Shown: positions 1 to 9,820 of the stretch, piece by piece
Position numbering within the stretch: position 1 is the stretch's first letter
Layout of the letters: each line of letters starts with the position of its first letter
NCBI GenBank assembly: GCA_025201865.1
Contig: MU602751.1
Span: 1 to 23,442, forward strand
Direction: 5' to 3'
DNA: 23,442 bases
Source: Ramicandelaber brevisporus
Taxonomy: Eukaryota; Kickxellomycota; Ramicandelaberales; Ramicandelaberaceae
The notes under the pieces: model-generated
What the model saw: the letters and a program-made list of their open reading frames with translations, nothing else
Databases searched by the model: none
Told to the model about the DNA's origin: nothing
Position numbers and translations under genes: made by a program

Positions 1-398
1 CAGCTTTGCATTTCGAAAGCAGGCAAAGAGGTTGACGTGATGAGAGTGGGAAGAAAGCTCGCAATGTGTCGTCTCTCTGCTTCATCGAACGAGCACGCAC
101 ACAAGAGCCCAGATGCCGTGCTGTTTGCAACAGAGTTGGATGCACACATACTTACTGAACAAATTGGAAATGCAATGTCTCGGAGCGGAAGGAATAGACT
201 GTAAGAACACACACACTCGGCGCAACCGTACATATCAACAGTAATGTCGAGGTCAGACCAGTTGCAAAAAAAGGTACAAGTAACAGGCCGCACAACATTG
301 CACAGTCTCAGAGCTGCTCTGAACTGATCTGAAACATGCATCGAGCATGTATAGCGTGCTTTCAACTCCTTTTGCAGGCTCTCGAGGGCAGTACACAT
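1..398 (-). CDS. Possible 5'-partial gene of unknown function, running off the left edge
   Basis: On the minus strand one frame stays open from a stop at 543-545 to the left edge, about 180 codons. The first ATG in it is at 398-396, with G at -3. That gives at least 132 residues and no stop inside the window. Codon use looks ordinary. The product is rich in cysteine and hydrophobic residues, with a beta-strand-like stretch FCNWSDLDITVDMYG around residues 44-58. I do not recognise the family; only a vague resemblance to sliding-clamp-type proteins (Rad1/Hus1) came to mind and I give it little weight. It would lie in tandem behind the 680-1027 gene, with 281 bp between them for its promoter. 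The main rival reading is chance openness in a CA-rich region. A shorter plus-strand frame (1-204) overlaps it and looks weaker. Confidence 0.42.
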   Translation of the reverse strand, partial: MCTALESLQKELKARYTCSMHVSDQFRAALRLCNVVRPVTCTFFCNWSDLDITVDMYGCAECVCSYSLFLPLRDIAFPICSVSMCASNSVANSTASGLLCACSFDEAERRHIASFLPTLITSTSLPAFEMQS

Positions 399-636
399 AG
401 CGCGAACTGAACTTCTCACGTTTTGTTTTTTTTCCGTTTTAATTTCACACTGTCGCAAAGAAAGGATAACTATATACCTAGCAGCAAAGTACAAACTGAT
501 CGACTGTACTCGCCGAGATGGGATACAAATGTGTGCAACCGTTTATGCACCACGCCATCACCTCTAACAACTTACACAAAAGAAAGTGAAACCCTAAACA
601 GCTTTTGAAAGGTGCAAATTTGAATTGACTTTTAAA

Positions 637-669
637 TGAGTGTTTAATGAGTGTTGATTGAGTGTTGAA
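637..669. repeat. Three copies of an 11-bp tandem repeat
   Basis: TGAGTGTT occurs at 637, 648 and 659, each followed by three variable bases, so the period is exactly 11 bp. It begins 11 bp beyond the stop codon of the minus-strand gene at 680-1027. It therefore probably lies in that gene's 3' untranslated region, where it reads AACACTCA three times, or in the promoter of the possible next gene. Confidence 0.7.
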
Positions 670-679
670 GTTGCCAATT

Positions 680-1027
680 TTACTCACACTTGAAGCATGC
701 CTCACCGTGTTCGGTCAGTGGGAGTGGGAGTGACGGCTCAATATGGCTCTTAAGCTTGACCTTGGCCTCATGGCCATCATCTTCACCCTCTCTGAACAAT
801 GAGAAGCAGAGTTCATTTGGTCCAATAGTGGAGCCTGGTCCAATGTGGTATGAGCCACAGAGTGCTTTAAGATCCTCGTACTCGAGCGTGGCATCTTTTC
901 CGAAAACGGTATGGGCAGGAGCGGCAACAAGCTTCAGCATTGCCTCAACCGGATGGTCCTCAGCAGTAAATTTTCCGGTAATGATACCCTCCGCATTGCA
1001 GGTAAGGTAGCCCTGAGCAGTCTTCAT
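680..1027 (-). CDS. Small 115-residue protein of unknown function
   Basis: Complete frame from ATG at 1027-1025 (A at -3) to TAA at 682-680. I do not recognise the family. There is no signal peptide or membrane segment, so it is probably cytosolic or nuclear. It has five cysteines (10, 57, 73, 111, 114), the last two forming a C-terminal CFKCE motif. The middle is acidic (EGEDDGHEAKVKLKSHIEP). A TATA box 130 bp upstream on the same strand (1164-1157) and a C-rich leader just before the ATG support a real gene. The opposite strand is also open here (690-1010) but lacks such a promoter and its translation looks like a shadow. It is transcribed divergently from THO2. Confidence 0.65.
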   Translation of the reverse strand: MKTAQGYLTCNAEGIITGKFTAEDHPVEAMLKLVAAPAHTVFGKDATLEYEDLKALCGSYHIGPGSTIGPNELCFSLFREGEDDGHEAKVKLKSHIEPSLPLPLTEHGEACFKCE

Positions 1028-1676
1028 GTTTGAAAGTGCGCTGTGATTGTTTGGATTAGGCAGTATGAAATGGTGGTGGGGGTTTGAGATAATCTAGCGA
1101 GATGCTGAAACATAACACCTCAATGTGAATAGTCATGAGAAGTGATGTCAGGTTGTCTTTTATACACTCCAGTGGTGACATCATGTGATCGCATGTAAAG
1201 TGTGTTCGTGGATGAAACATGGTAGAGAGATGGTGCATCATGCATCACAGATACGCAATGGTTTGAGTTTTGAGCACGTTGAAATGATCACAGTTCGTTC
1301 CAGCCTTGCCGATCTCCACTCAAATTACTGTCAGATGTGCGTGGCAAAAACTGTCTATCGAATGCTTACCATTCTGAAACTGGAATACTAAAACACATAG
1401 TTGGTCAGTGTTGAATAAACAATAGCTTGAATTGGAAGTTCATATATCCTCAAACACGCAACTAGTATGCACACTGCATCGAGATGAACATTGATTTCGA
1501 TATCAACAAGACAGTCGTTACCTATCATCATCTAGATGCGTGGCAGGCACTTCTTCAGCATGCATTCGGTAGTGATAACCAAGTCATTATTTCTGACCTT
1601 CGAACTGTTTACACTATTTTTTTGTTTTTTTTTTATTTTGCCCATCAAACTTGGATCGTGAGTTGCTTGTGTCGTG
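1028..1676. other. Divergent intergenic region between the 115-aa gene and THO2
   Basis: A 649-bp spacer holding the promoter of the minus-strand gene (TATA at 1157-1164) and the leader of THO2. A T-rich run lies at 1616-1640, shortly before the THO2 ATG. An 83-codon upstream frame (1484-1735) overlaps the THO2 start out of frame. A 59-codon frame (1212-1391) is followed by AATAAA at 1414-1419. I regard neither as an established gene. Confidence 0.6.
1143..1183 (-). promoter_or_regulatory. TATA box flanked by inverted CRE-like 8-mers
   Basis: TATAAAAG reads on the minus strand at 1164-1157, about 130 bp before the ATG of the 115-residue protein. It is flanked by TGATGTCA at 1143-1150 and its exact reverse complement TGACATCA at 1176-1183. 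The arms differ from the bZIP/CRE palindrome TGACGTCA by one base. The TATA assignment is solid by position; bZIP binding is inferred. Confidence 0.6.
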
Positions 1677-4600
1677 ATGGAGTCGATCAACGCGACGTCA
1701 GAAGCAGGCAACGGCACTGCCGACGTTGCATCTAAGCACAGCGATGATCAGCCACCACCACAGGCGTTGCCTTCGTCGTCTTCGTTGTCTTCGGCAACAG
1801 CCAACGTACCCAGCAGTGGCAGTGGCAGTGGCAGCGCTGATGCTCTCGCGATCTTGCTGCAACGCTCACGAACTATCAACTCGCAAGAGGATGTTCAGCG
1901 GTTTATGCTTGAGCTGATTAGCCGGTTCGTCAACTGTCCTGTCTCACTATTGCCACTATTAACATCATCCAGTACAAAACAGCTGCCAGAAATGACACTG
2001 GAGACGGTTGTAGTGTTTTTGGAAATGTGTAGCAAGAATCCTCGGATGGCAGCTAAGGCATCCACTCAGTCACTTCATCATCCATCATCTTCATCGATGC
2101 AGTCGCCACCTGGAAGTCCGAGCACCTCTTCAAAGTTGAGCGATGGTGGTTCCAATGTGATATCAGCAATTACAGATGCAATTTGGACACTGGACGTTGC
2201 TCTGCAGAGTGTTACTGAAGCCACTGGAATCACTTCACCCATCCCAGTGCCTCAGTCTCTGCAATCACCTTCGCCTCCACCTCCACCTCAGACTACGATG
2301 GATGGCTCTGAGGAGACTTCCTCCAGTGAATCGGCATTGGCGGCGGAGACATCTCGTCGCGCACTGATGCGACTTGTGAGTGTGCTTGTTGAGCGCGGTA
2401 TCACACCGCGTGGCACAATGATCGAGCGACTTGACATGAGTGCATTGGAGCCAGCAGGACTTGTTACGTCAATGCCAATATTCCAACGAATGTCAAAGGC
2501 CATCAATACATCCATGTTTTATAGACAGCAAAAGTACAATTTGACAAGAGAAGAATCTGAGGGCTACGCCAAACTATCTGCCTTGGTTGCATCCGGTTTA
2601 GCTTCAGCTTCCGCAGTTAGCAAAGCCATCCGTGAACGATACCAACAGCAGCAGCAACATCAGCAGCATAAAGGCGACATGATTGATGACGATGACGCTA
2701 ATGCTAATACTAATGATGAAGATAGCTTCCGCAGTTAGCAAAGCCATCCGTGAACGATACCAACAGCAGCAGCAACATCAGCAGCATAAAGGCGACATGA
2801 TTGATGACGATGACGCTAATGCTAATACTAATGATGAAGATGCCACGAGTGTAATCGATATGAGTGAAAATCCAGATTATACATCAGTGGTTGACTATAC
2901 AATTCACGAGATTGAAGGATTGATTGGGTTCTTTTCATTGGATCCATTCCGTGCATTGGATATCATTTTGGATGGATTTATCACATCTGTAGTTACAGAC
3001 TCTTTGTTCTTTTTGACTTTATTGCGCCGCTCGCCATGGGTTAGATTATCAACTTCACCAGCTGAATTGGAACAAGCATCCACACCAAAGTTAGCAACAA
3101 TTCTTGGATTTAAGTTTGCACATTATCAGCTACCTAACTTTAGATATTCAACTGGAGACGATTTGTATGCAGTGGCTGCGCAATTAATCAAAAGTGGAAT
3201 GATTAACTTATCTGATTTGTATCCATTTTTGGCTCCAACTGATATTAATGATAGTGAAATGGCTAAAAACGAATGGAGTGATTATCTAAAATATATGCAA
3301 ACGAAGGCTGATGCTGCATCTTCAGTTACATCTCTGGTAAGCAGCAGCAGTAGTGGTGGTGGCGGTGGCGGTCTTTCATCTGGCGGTGCAGGAGAAGAAT
3401 CTGGCGAACTTGAACCTGGCGCAGTGCCAACAACGCATCCAGCTAGAAGTCAGTCCAGTCATCATGGTAGCTTTGCAGGTGATTCTGATGGTAGAGGCAA
3501 AGGCGAAGAAGGACGTAATACGATTGGAGGACTTAATTCACAGCAGACTGATGCACAGGTAGCCAATCAGAAAGTTGGCCTGTTGGCTGCTCTCCTTGCC
3601 ATTGGTGACATTCCACATGCACTCACAATGATGAAGAGACTACCAAAAATTGCCAGATCAAGACCAATGATTGGTGCATTGTGCATGCGTATTGTAAAGC
3701 AGTCCATTGGCCAGTTGTATGTCAGCGAGACTCATCCACCAGCAGCAGTTGTTTTGAGTGCTCGCTCGTTGAATGACAGCCCTTATCTTGCTAATGGAAA
3801 TAGTGGCAGCAACAGCGCTGTACCCGATAGTTTGCAGCGCAGAATCCTTCCACTCATACTACCAGACACTCGAATCTCTGTTAATCCATCAGTATACACT
3901 CCTGCATTTTACGATCAGAGCTGGGCTGACGCACATGTGCCTCACTGTGAAAAGCTGGAAGATGTATTATCAAGTGTAGTGTGGTGGATTGAGGAAGCTG
4001 GTCCTCTTGCACTGTCACGAGAGCCATGTACCGTATCAATGCTATGCAGACTTGGTAGAAAGTATTTGGAAAATGTAGCCAAAATGAGGAGATGTCCAGC
4101 AAGATCCTCCAGTTCAATGACTCTTTGTGAATCCAATCAGCTATCTGACACTGGTGCCAAACAATGGTTGGACTTTATTGTTAAGCATCTCATTCCTGCG
4201 CTGGCTCTGCTATCTGCTCCTTTCAGCTCATCAAATGCATGGATTGCTGATGAAATCTACGCTTTGCTGGAAATGTATCCGCTGGCTGTAAGATTCCAAG
4301 TTTATTCACAGTGGCGTCAGCTTAAGTTCTCCACCTGTTCATTGGCTGATAATCCAGAGTTGCGCTTCACATTAAAATTAGCCGAATCATCAGCCAAGGG
4401 TTTGCTACGTCGATTCTCGCATGAAACCAAGAATACAATTTCACGAAAGTTGGCAAAATTAGTTCACTCAAATCCATTATTAGTCAACAATATTGCATTG
4501 GATCAAGTCTTGAGATATGATAACATGGTTGGATTGATTGCAGAAACATACAGATTTATGACTAAATTAGGAAGAGAGGCTATAATGTACTTGATTATAG

Positions 4601-7600
4601 ATGAGTTAGTAAGTAATAAAAGAAATCCATTAAAAGAAGATGGAGTATCAGTTAGTGGATGGCTGCAGTCTTTGGCTTCATTTATTGCTCAGTTATTCAG
4701 AAAACACCCCGAAATGAATGAGCATCTATCCAATATGCTAACAATCATTGCCCTTCAACTGAAGCAATCCATTTCATCATCAAGTAGCAATAACGGAACC
4801 GAGGCATGCAGCATGGCTGTTCTCACCGAGCTGCTTGATAAGCTCGCTTGTGCCGCGGGTGACTCTTCTGGCACTCAGTCGGCTGGTGGCAGCGGAGGTG
4901 GAGGTGGAGGCGGAGGTGGATCACAGGAAGGAGCTACTGAAGATCAGATTATTGCATCTGCTGGTGGACCCACTCTTCGCACCGAGTCATACGCAGTTGC
5001 GAGAGTGCTGACTATTGTTCATAATGCAGTTAGTGCAGCACGTGCACCTAGTATCACATCTGTGCCAGGTGGTGGTGGTGGTGGCGGTGGTGGATATTAT
5101 GGAGGATTCCGCAGTAATTACAATGTTGGTATGAGTGATGATAAAAATGCACCATCAGCTCAATTGAACTCTGCAATGAATGCAATGCATGAGTATTCAA
5201 CTGCTCTTGCAAACAGCCGCAGTGCTCATGATGCTCTCCGCAGATTTACTCATGCATTAACACAGTCTGGCACAGCAATGTCTCTCGCAATATTACTTGC
5301 TAGATTGCGTCAAATTTGCGTATTTGAAATGGCAGATTCTGGCGAGATGAGACCACTGAAACTATTGGCTAGCAAATTTGACTATGTACAGAATGTGCTG
5401 GTCCAGTACATTGGTGTCTTAACTGGCTCCTACGATGCTAATTTGTATGATTCCAATGTACCGACGTTGGATAAACTTGTTAACCAGCTACAGATTGATA
5501 GCGAAGCTGCATTGTACATGGCCAGACCTCGTATCCGTCGTGCATTATTGCCCTATGCATTGAATGAAGCTTCAGACGGCAACGAGTTATCCACACAGTT
5601 GGCACCTTTTGCATCTGACATCTCACACGCTATTGCCGATTCAAGCGTGTTTTCCTCAGGTATTCTTTCATCACAGCTGTATTTGGTCTTCTGGGGATTG
5701 GATTTATACGATGTTCATATTCCAATTAATCAGTACAATTCTGAAATAGCAAATCAGCAGAAATTGATAAAGCTGATTGAAAAGGCAGACTCAACAATTA
5801 GCTCGAATAAAATGTTTATCAAGGAAAGAGAACGTGCTCGAAACAATATTGATCTAATGGAAAAGGAGCGAACTAACCAGATTCCTCATTGTGCCAGAAT
5901 CACTGCATTTTTGGACAAAATGAAAAATAACTGGCTAGGCACTACGTTGTCTTCAATAATAACCGATGTGGATGATGATGATAATGATGCAATGGATATC
6001 GACCAGATTCCAGTAAGTGAACTGATGAAGAAGCGTGCACAGGCTCTGCTGTATCATTGCTTCTATCCAAGAATGGTATTCTCTGCAACCGACTCCATTT
6101 TCTGCTCAAAATTCCTCACTTTGATGACAAATGAACCACATTCTGCTTCTGCTTCTGCTTCTGCCTCTGTCTCTGCCTCATTCACTGGTCCCCACTTCCC
6201 TCTACAAGAGTTCGTGTCTTTGTTGTTTGATACCACTGAGATGCAGCAGCGCTTGTTTGTAATGACTGAGTTTGAGACTCTCAACTATGGTCGATTCATT
6301 GCGTCTGTTATGGAGCAACTCTTGCGCTGGCGTGCCGATCCAAAGTTGTATGAGAAGGAATGTGTCGCTGGCCGTCAATGGCCTCTATTCACCGAAATGA
6401 AGAATGTTGAACCACTTCCTCAGCAGACAGCCGAGAAGCAAGAGCCATCCAATAGTGCTCCTCAGGAAGAAGCCCTCGTTGAGATTCCCTCTACTTCACT
6501 CGCTGAGGTGGCCAAGACATCACCAGAATCAACTGCCGATGAAACAGCACAACCAGCGCCAGTGTTGGCAATGCCAGAAGAGTCGGATATGGACATTGTA
6601 TCTAATGATCATGAGGATTACGAAGCACATGACACTGTTCAGCAAGCACGCTCTGAAGCAGATGTCGTCGTTGCCACTGTATCAGCATCATCATCAACAT
6701 CATCAACATCATCAACATCACTGTCACCGCCGCCACTCGATTCTGATGGCATCACTGAATTTGACTTGGGTCTCAAGCTGAAAACAGATGAGCAAGACGC
6801 TCCAGTGCCTCCAAAACAATCTCCAGCACTTGTATCCGAGCCAGATGCGACTACACCTGAACTTGTTGTCACCATTGTTACAGAGTCTCCTGCTGTCTCA
6901 ACAGATGTTTCTGAGACTCCTGCCATGACACCAGAGCCTGTTTCCGCTCCACAGACTGTGCGCATTGCCATGAGCCACAAGACCTTCAGCGCCTATGTGT
7001 ATGAGCTGCACATGAGTCTTCACAATGCCATCTCGCACTGTATGAAGTCCAATGAGTTTATGCAAACTCGCAGTGCCATTCTGGTTCTGTCAGCTCTCGA
7101 GCAAAGCTTCCCGCTGGTTACCACAATGGGCGATGCTCTGGATCAGTTGATTGCCGATGTCATCTCAACAAGCAAGCTCGAAGGCAAGACCGACTTGTTT
7201 ACATTAGCCAACAGATGCCAGCAGTTCCTGAACAAACACAGCGACGCTCGAATCAGTCAAAATGCATTCAAATGGCTACCAGAACCACCAAAACCACAGC
7301 CGAAGCCACAACCACAACCACAGACCAAACAAAAGCCAAAACCATCACCTTCACCAGCACCAGCACTGGCACCGACTCGTTCAAAGGATTCTGCGGAAAG
7401 TGGCGACACCAAGGCTACATCGACATCATCAGCCTCAGCATCGTCAACAGCATCTGCTTCAGCGAAACTGTCCGCAACAGCCAAGCCATTTGTGCCATCG
7501 ACGACAGCATCAACCAGCCGCCGGACAGAATCCAACACGGCATCTGGAAGCGCATCTACAAGCACGCCGAGTGGCTCCTCAACAGCAGCTTCTGCTCGAG

Positions 7601-8937
7601 ACCGCAGCAATCGAGATGACCGTGACACTCGTGATAGCAAAGATAGCAGAGATAGCAGAGACACGCGTGATGCTAGAGACAACCGAGACAGCCGTGATAG
7701 CAGAGATACTCGAGATAGCAGAGATACTCGCGATAGCCGTGAGCGCGATGGTCGTGACAAGGCTCCAGCATCAACTTCAACAGCGTCGTCATCATCCAGT
7801 GCTGCAGCGACGCGTGATCGAAGTGAACGTGATGGTGACCGTGGTCGTAATGGGGACCGTACAGACAACCGCGGCTCCAGTAGTGCCCGTGACCGTGATG
7901 CTCCGCAGCGCGATGCACCGCGTGACCACGATCGGTCCAGCGGCAGAGACCAAGGTCGCGATTCCAGCCGACGTGATGACCGTGGCGTATCCGGTACATC
8001 CCAGAAATCATCCACAACTGCAGCAGCCAGTGGTTCATCTGCTACGTCATCAGCAACAGCACAAAAACGTGATGTGTCTCATGAGCGTCAATCACATCGT
8101 AGCGGCACAGGTAGCGGAAGAGGCGCATCGCGCGAAAGACGCACCGGAAGAGATGAGCCATCTTCATCATCGAGCACTGCAGCCCCTTCGTCTACCACAT
8201 CAAGTCGCACTCAGCAACAGCAGTCACACGCACAGCAATCAACAACAACAACAACAACAACAACAACAACGCCATCTGGTACAAAGAGACGACGTGAAGA
8301 GGACTCCACTGACTCGCGTTCGACTGGTCCAATGTCTCCTCTGTCACAACCACAGCAACAGCAGCAGCAGCAGTCTTCATCATCTTCATCAAGCAGATAC
8401 GATGGCCGTTCGGCTGCATCTACATCGACGCCATCGCGTACTGCTCATGAACAGTCAGGGAGCCAAAGAGACCAGTACAAGCAGCACAGGCAACATACAC
8501 AATCGCAGCAGCAGCCATCCCCGCAGAATGTGCAGCAAGTGGCCAGTTCAAGCCGCGTATCATCTGCTGTATCTTCAGCTGCTCAAACTCCAGCCCCACC
8601 AGACCGCTCAGACCGCTCAGACCGTGGCACTCATCACGGACGCGGAGGTGGAAGTCGATATCCAGACCACGGCGCGAGTTCATCAAAGACATCCAGTCGT
8701 GGTGGCGGTGATATGAGAGATGATGACTCCCGTTACGATCGACATGACGCAAAGCGGCCGAGACTGGATCACCCTCAGCAACACCATCACCAGTATCATC
8801 GCAGAGAACCAAGTCCTGCACCACATCAGCCGTCATCATCATCGTCTCAAATGAGTCAGCAACAGCAGCAGCACCTGCAATCATCTGGAGGTGGAAGCAG
8901 TGGCCAACGCAAGCGCTTTTGGAATCGCCGTAAATAA
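1677..8937 (+). CDS. THO2: THO complex subunit 2 (THOC2/Tho2), frame interrupted by a 118-bp duplication
   Basis: Large scaffold of the nuclear THO complex, which couples transcription to mRNP packaging and export. The first ATG is at 1677 (MESINATSEAG). Read straight, the frame stops at 2736-2738 after 353 residues; the rest is in another frame from inside the repeat to TAA at 8935. Counting one copy of the 118-bp repeat gives about 2380 residues. THO2 hallmarks after the repeat: IGFFSLDPFRALDIILDGF and LGFKFAHYQLPNF (about 2911-3140); FWGLDLYDVHIPINQY (from about 5690), followed by a charged helix; CFYPRMVFSATDSIFCSKF (about 6060); and YGRFIASVMEQLLRWRADP with YEKEC (6286-6363). A 190-residue acidic, low-complexity insert (about 6400-6970) precedes the last helical part (6970-7290). 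The tail (7290-8934) is disordered: RD-repeat (7609-7760), Q, T, S and R/G tracts. Alternative start codons inside the repeat are not plausible. Family identity is confident; whether this copy is functional is open. Confidence 0.9.
2606..2841 (+). repeat. Perfect 118-bp tandem duplication inside THO2
   Basis: Copy 1 is 2606-2723 and copy 2 is 2724-2841, identical throughout as far as I can read. The junction shows no microhomology. Since 118 is not a multiple of 3, it shifts the reading frame; deleting one copy joins both halves of THO2 seamlessly. The unit encodes SAVSKAIRERYQQQQQ and an acidic DDDDANANTNDED stretch. Confidence 0.97.
7609..7760 (+). repeat. RD-dipeptide repeat in the THO2 tail
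   Basis: About 50 codons built from RDSRD/RDTRD/RDNRD units, encoded by degenerate GAT-AGC-AGA / CGT-GAT-AGC triplets. Charged, disordered C-terminal tails are usual in THO2 and bind RNA in studied family members; this RD version probably has a related role. The repeat also creates long meaningless frames on the other strand. Confidence 0.8.
8240..8270 (+). repeat. (CAA)n microsatellite in the THO2 tail
   Basis: An uninterrupted CAA/ACA triplet run, read here as polythreonine. CAG runs nearby (8351-8372) encode polyglutamine followed by polyserine. Confidence 0.9.
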
Positions 8938-8938
8938 A
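8933..8938 (+). terminator. AATAAA overlapping the THO2 stop codon
   Basis: The stop codon TAA (8935-8937) lies within AATAAA. If this hexamer is used for polyadenylation, the 3' untranslated region would be very short; a pyrimidine-rich stretch follows at 8941-8965. Confidence 0.4.
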
Positions 8939-9820
8939 TACTCTCTATCTTTTTCTTTCGTTTTAACCAATGTCATTTCCAATATCACTTGGGGAGAGGG
9001 GTAATGCATGAAGTGGTGATCTCGATTCTGTCATTGTTATGACATTGTGCGAAGCTGTAGAGTGTATGCACGCAAGAATGTCAAGATTCTGCAACAGAAT
9101 GGTTTGCTGCGGCTGTTGGTGTTTGCGCTTCCCTCTTTGTCTCTCTCTCTCTCCTTTTTAGCTGTCATCTCAAGACAAAAAACTCCGATCCGATTTTTTT
9201 TTTTGGTTTTAGTGTGCACAAGCGTCGTCAATCACACTCGTGCTCTCCCCCTTCGCCTGTCTTGCGAACTTCATAATCCAACTCACTCACCCACCCACCT
9301 TCCGAAGAAACGAGGCGCAGTTTCTTCCGCTTTCGACAACCGAAGAAAAATACAGCAACACACACACACTCAAAGCGAGCTCAAACACACTCATTCACGT
9401 CGTTTCCACTTCTTGCTTCCGCTGTTCCGATTGCGAACCTCTATTCTTTCCATTCTGTTCCATTCTATTCCATCTTTTTTCTTCTTCCTTCCTTCTTCGT
9501 TCGCAAACGGTTACACACTCATACTCACACACACACACGCGTGCACGCAGCATACTCTGTCATATCCATCGGCAACCTGTCTGCACACTAAAGAGAGGAA
9601 CGCAGCCCTAACCAGTGCTTCGCACTCTCTCGCTTTATCAGGAACCTTTTTCGCTGTCTTTCTTCTTCCGACTTGTTTCGCCTTGGCAAACACGAACACA
9701 CTCTGTCTCTGTACAGCTTACTCTCGCAGCACACGCGCGCACCTCTCTTTCACTGCCTCCACGCTTAATCAGCAAACAGCAGCATCGACAGCAGCAGCAG
9801 CTACACAATTGCAGGCTAGG
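8938..9820 (+). other. Intergenic region with a long C/T-rich leader free of ATG
   Basis: The first ~120 bp hold the THO2 3' end. From 9101 to 9820 the plus strand is rich in C and T with CTCT, TTCTTC and CACACA runs, poor in G, and contains no ATG in any frame. The frame that later encodes the 403-residue protein stays open back to about 9047, but with no ATG and a low-complexity S/L/H/T/F translation. I therefore treat it as promoter plus 5' leader, not coding. No clear TATA box seen. Confidence 0.6.

Noticed and set aside
1-204. Plus-strand frame open from the window edge for 67 codons
   Set aside because: The minus-strand frame over the same bases is much longer, has a start codon and looks more protein-like; a 67-codon run can easily occur by chance.
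1212-1391. 59-codon plus-strand frame followed by AATAAA at 1414-1419
   Set aside because: No promoter of its own, unremarkable composition and no recognisable motif; it lies in the promoter region of the divergent gene.
2683-2841. Independent start of the second THO2 half within the duplication
   Set aside because: It depends on a TTG start or internal ATGs in repeat sequence; a disrupted or spliced single THO2 gene is simpler.
7257-8015. 252-codon minus-strand frame opposite the THO2 tail
   Set aside because: Its Arg/Ser/Leu pattern is the complement of the RD repeat, and the plus strand is well explained by THO2.
7262-8716. 484-codon frame overlapping the THO2 tail on the same strand
   Set aside because: His/Gln-rich translation from CA-rich triplet repeats; a frame-shadow of THO2.
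9064-9160. Possible leader intron (GTATGC near 9064 to a pyrimidine-rich TTTTTAG at 9160)
   Set aside because: The 3' end looks like a splice acceptor, but C/T runs are everywhere in this leader and the donor is not supported by anything else.
9047-9820. N-terminal extension of the 403-residue protein
   Set aside because: Open frame but no ATG, and a translation made of S/L/F/H/T runs typical of a C/T- and CA-rich leader.
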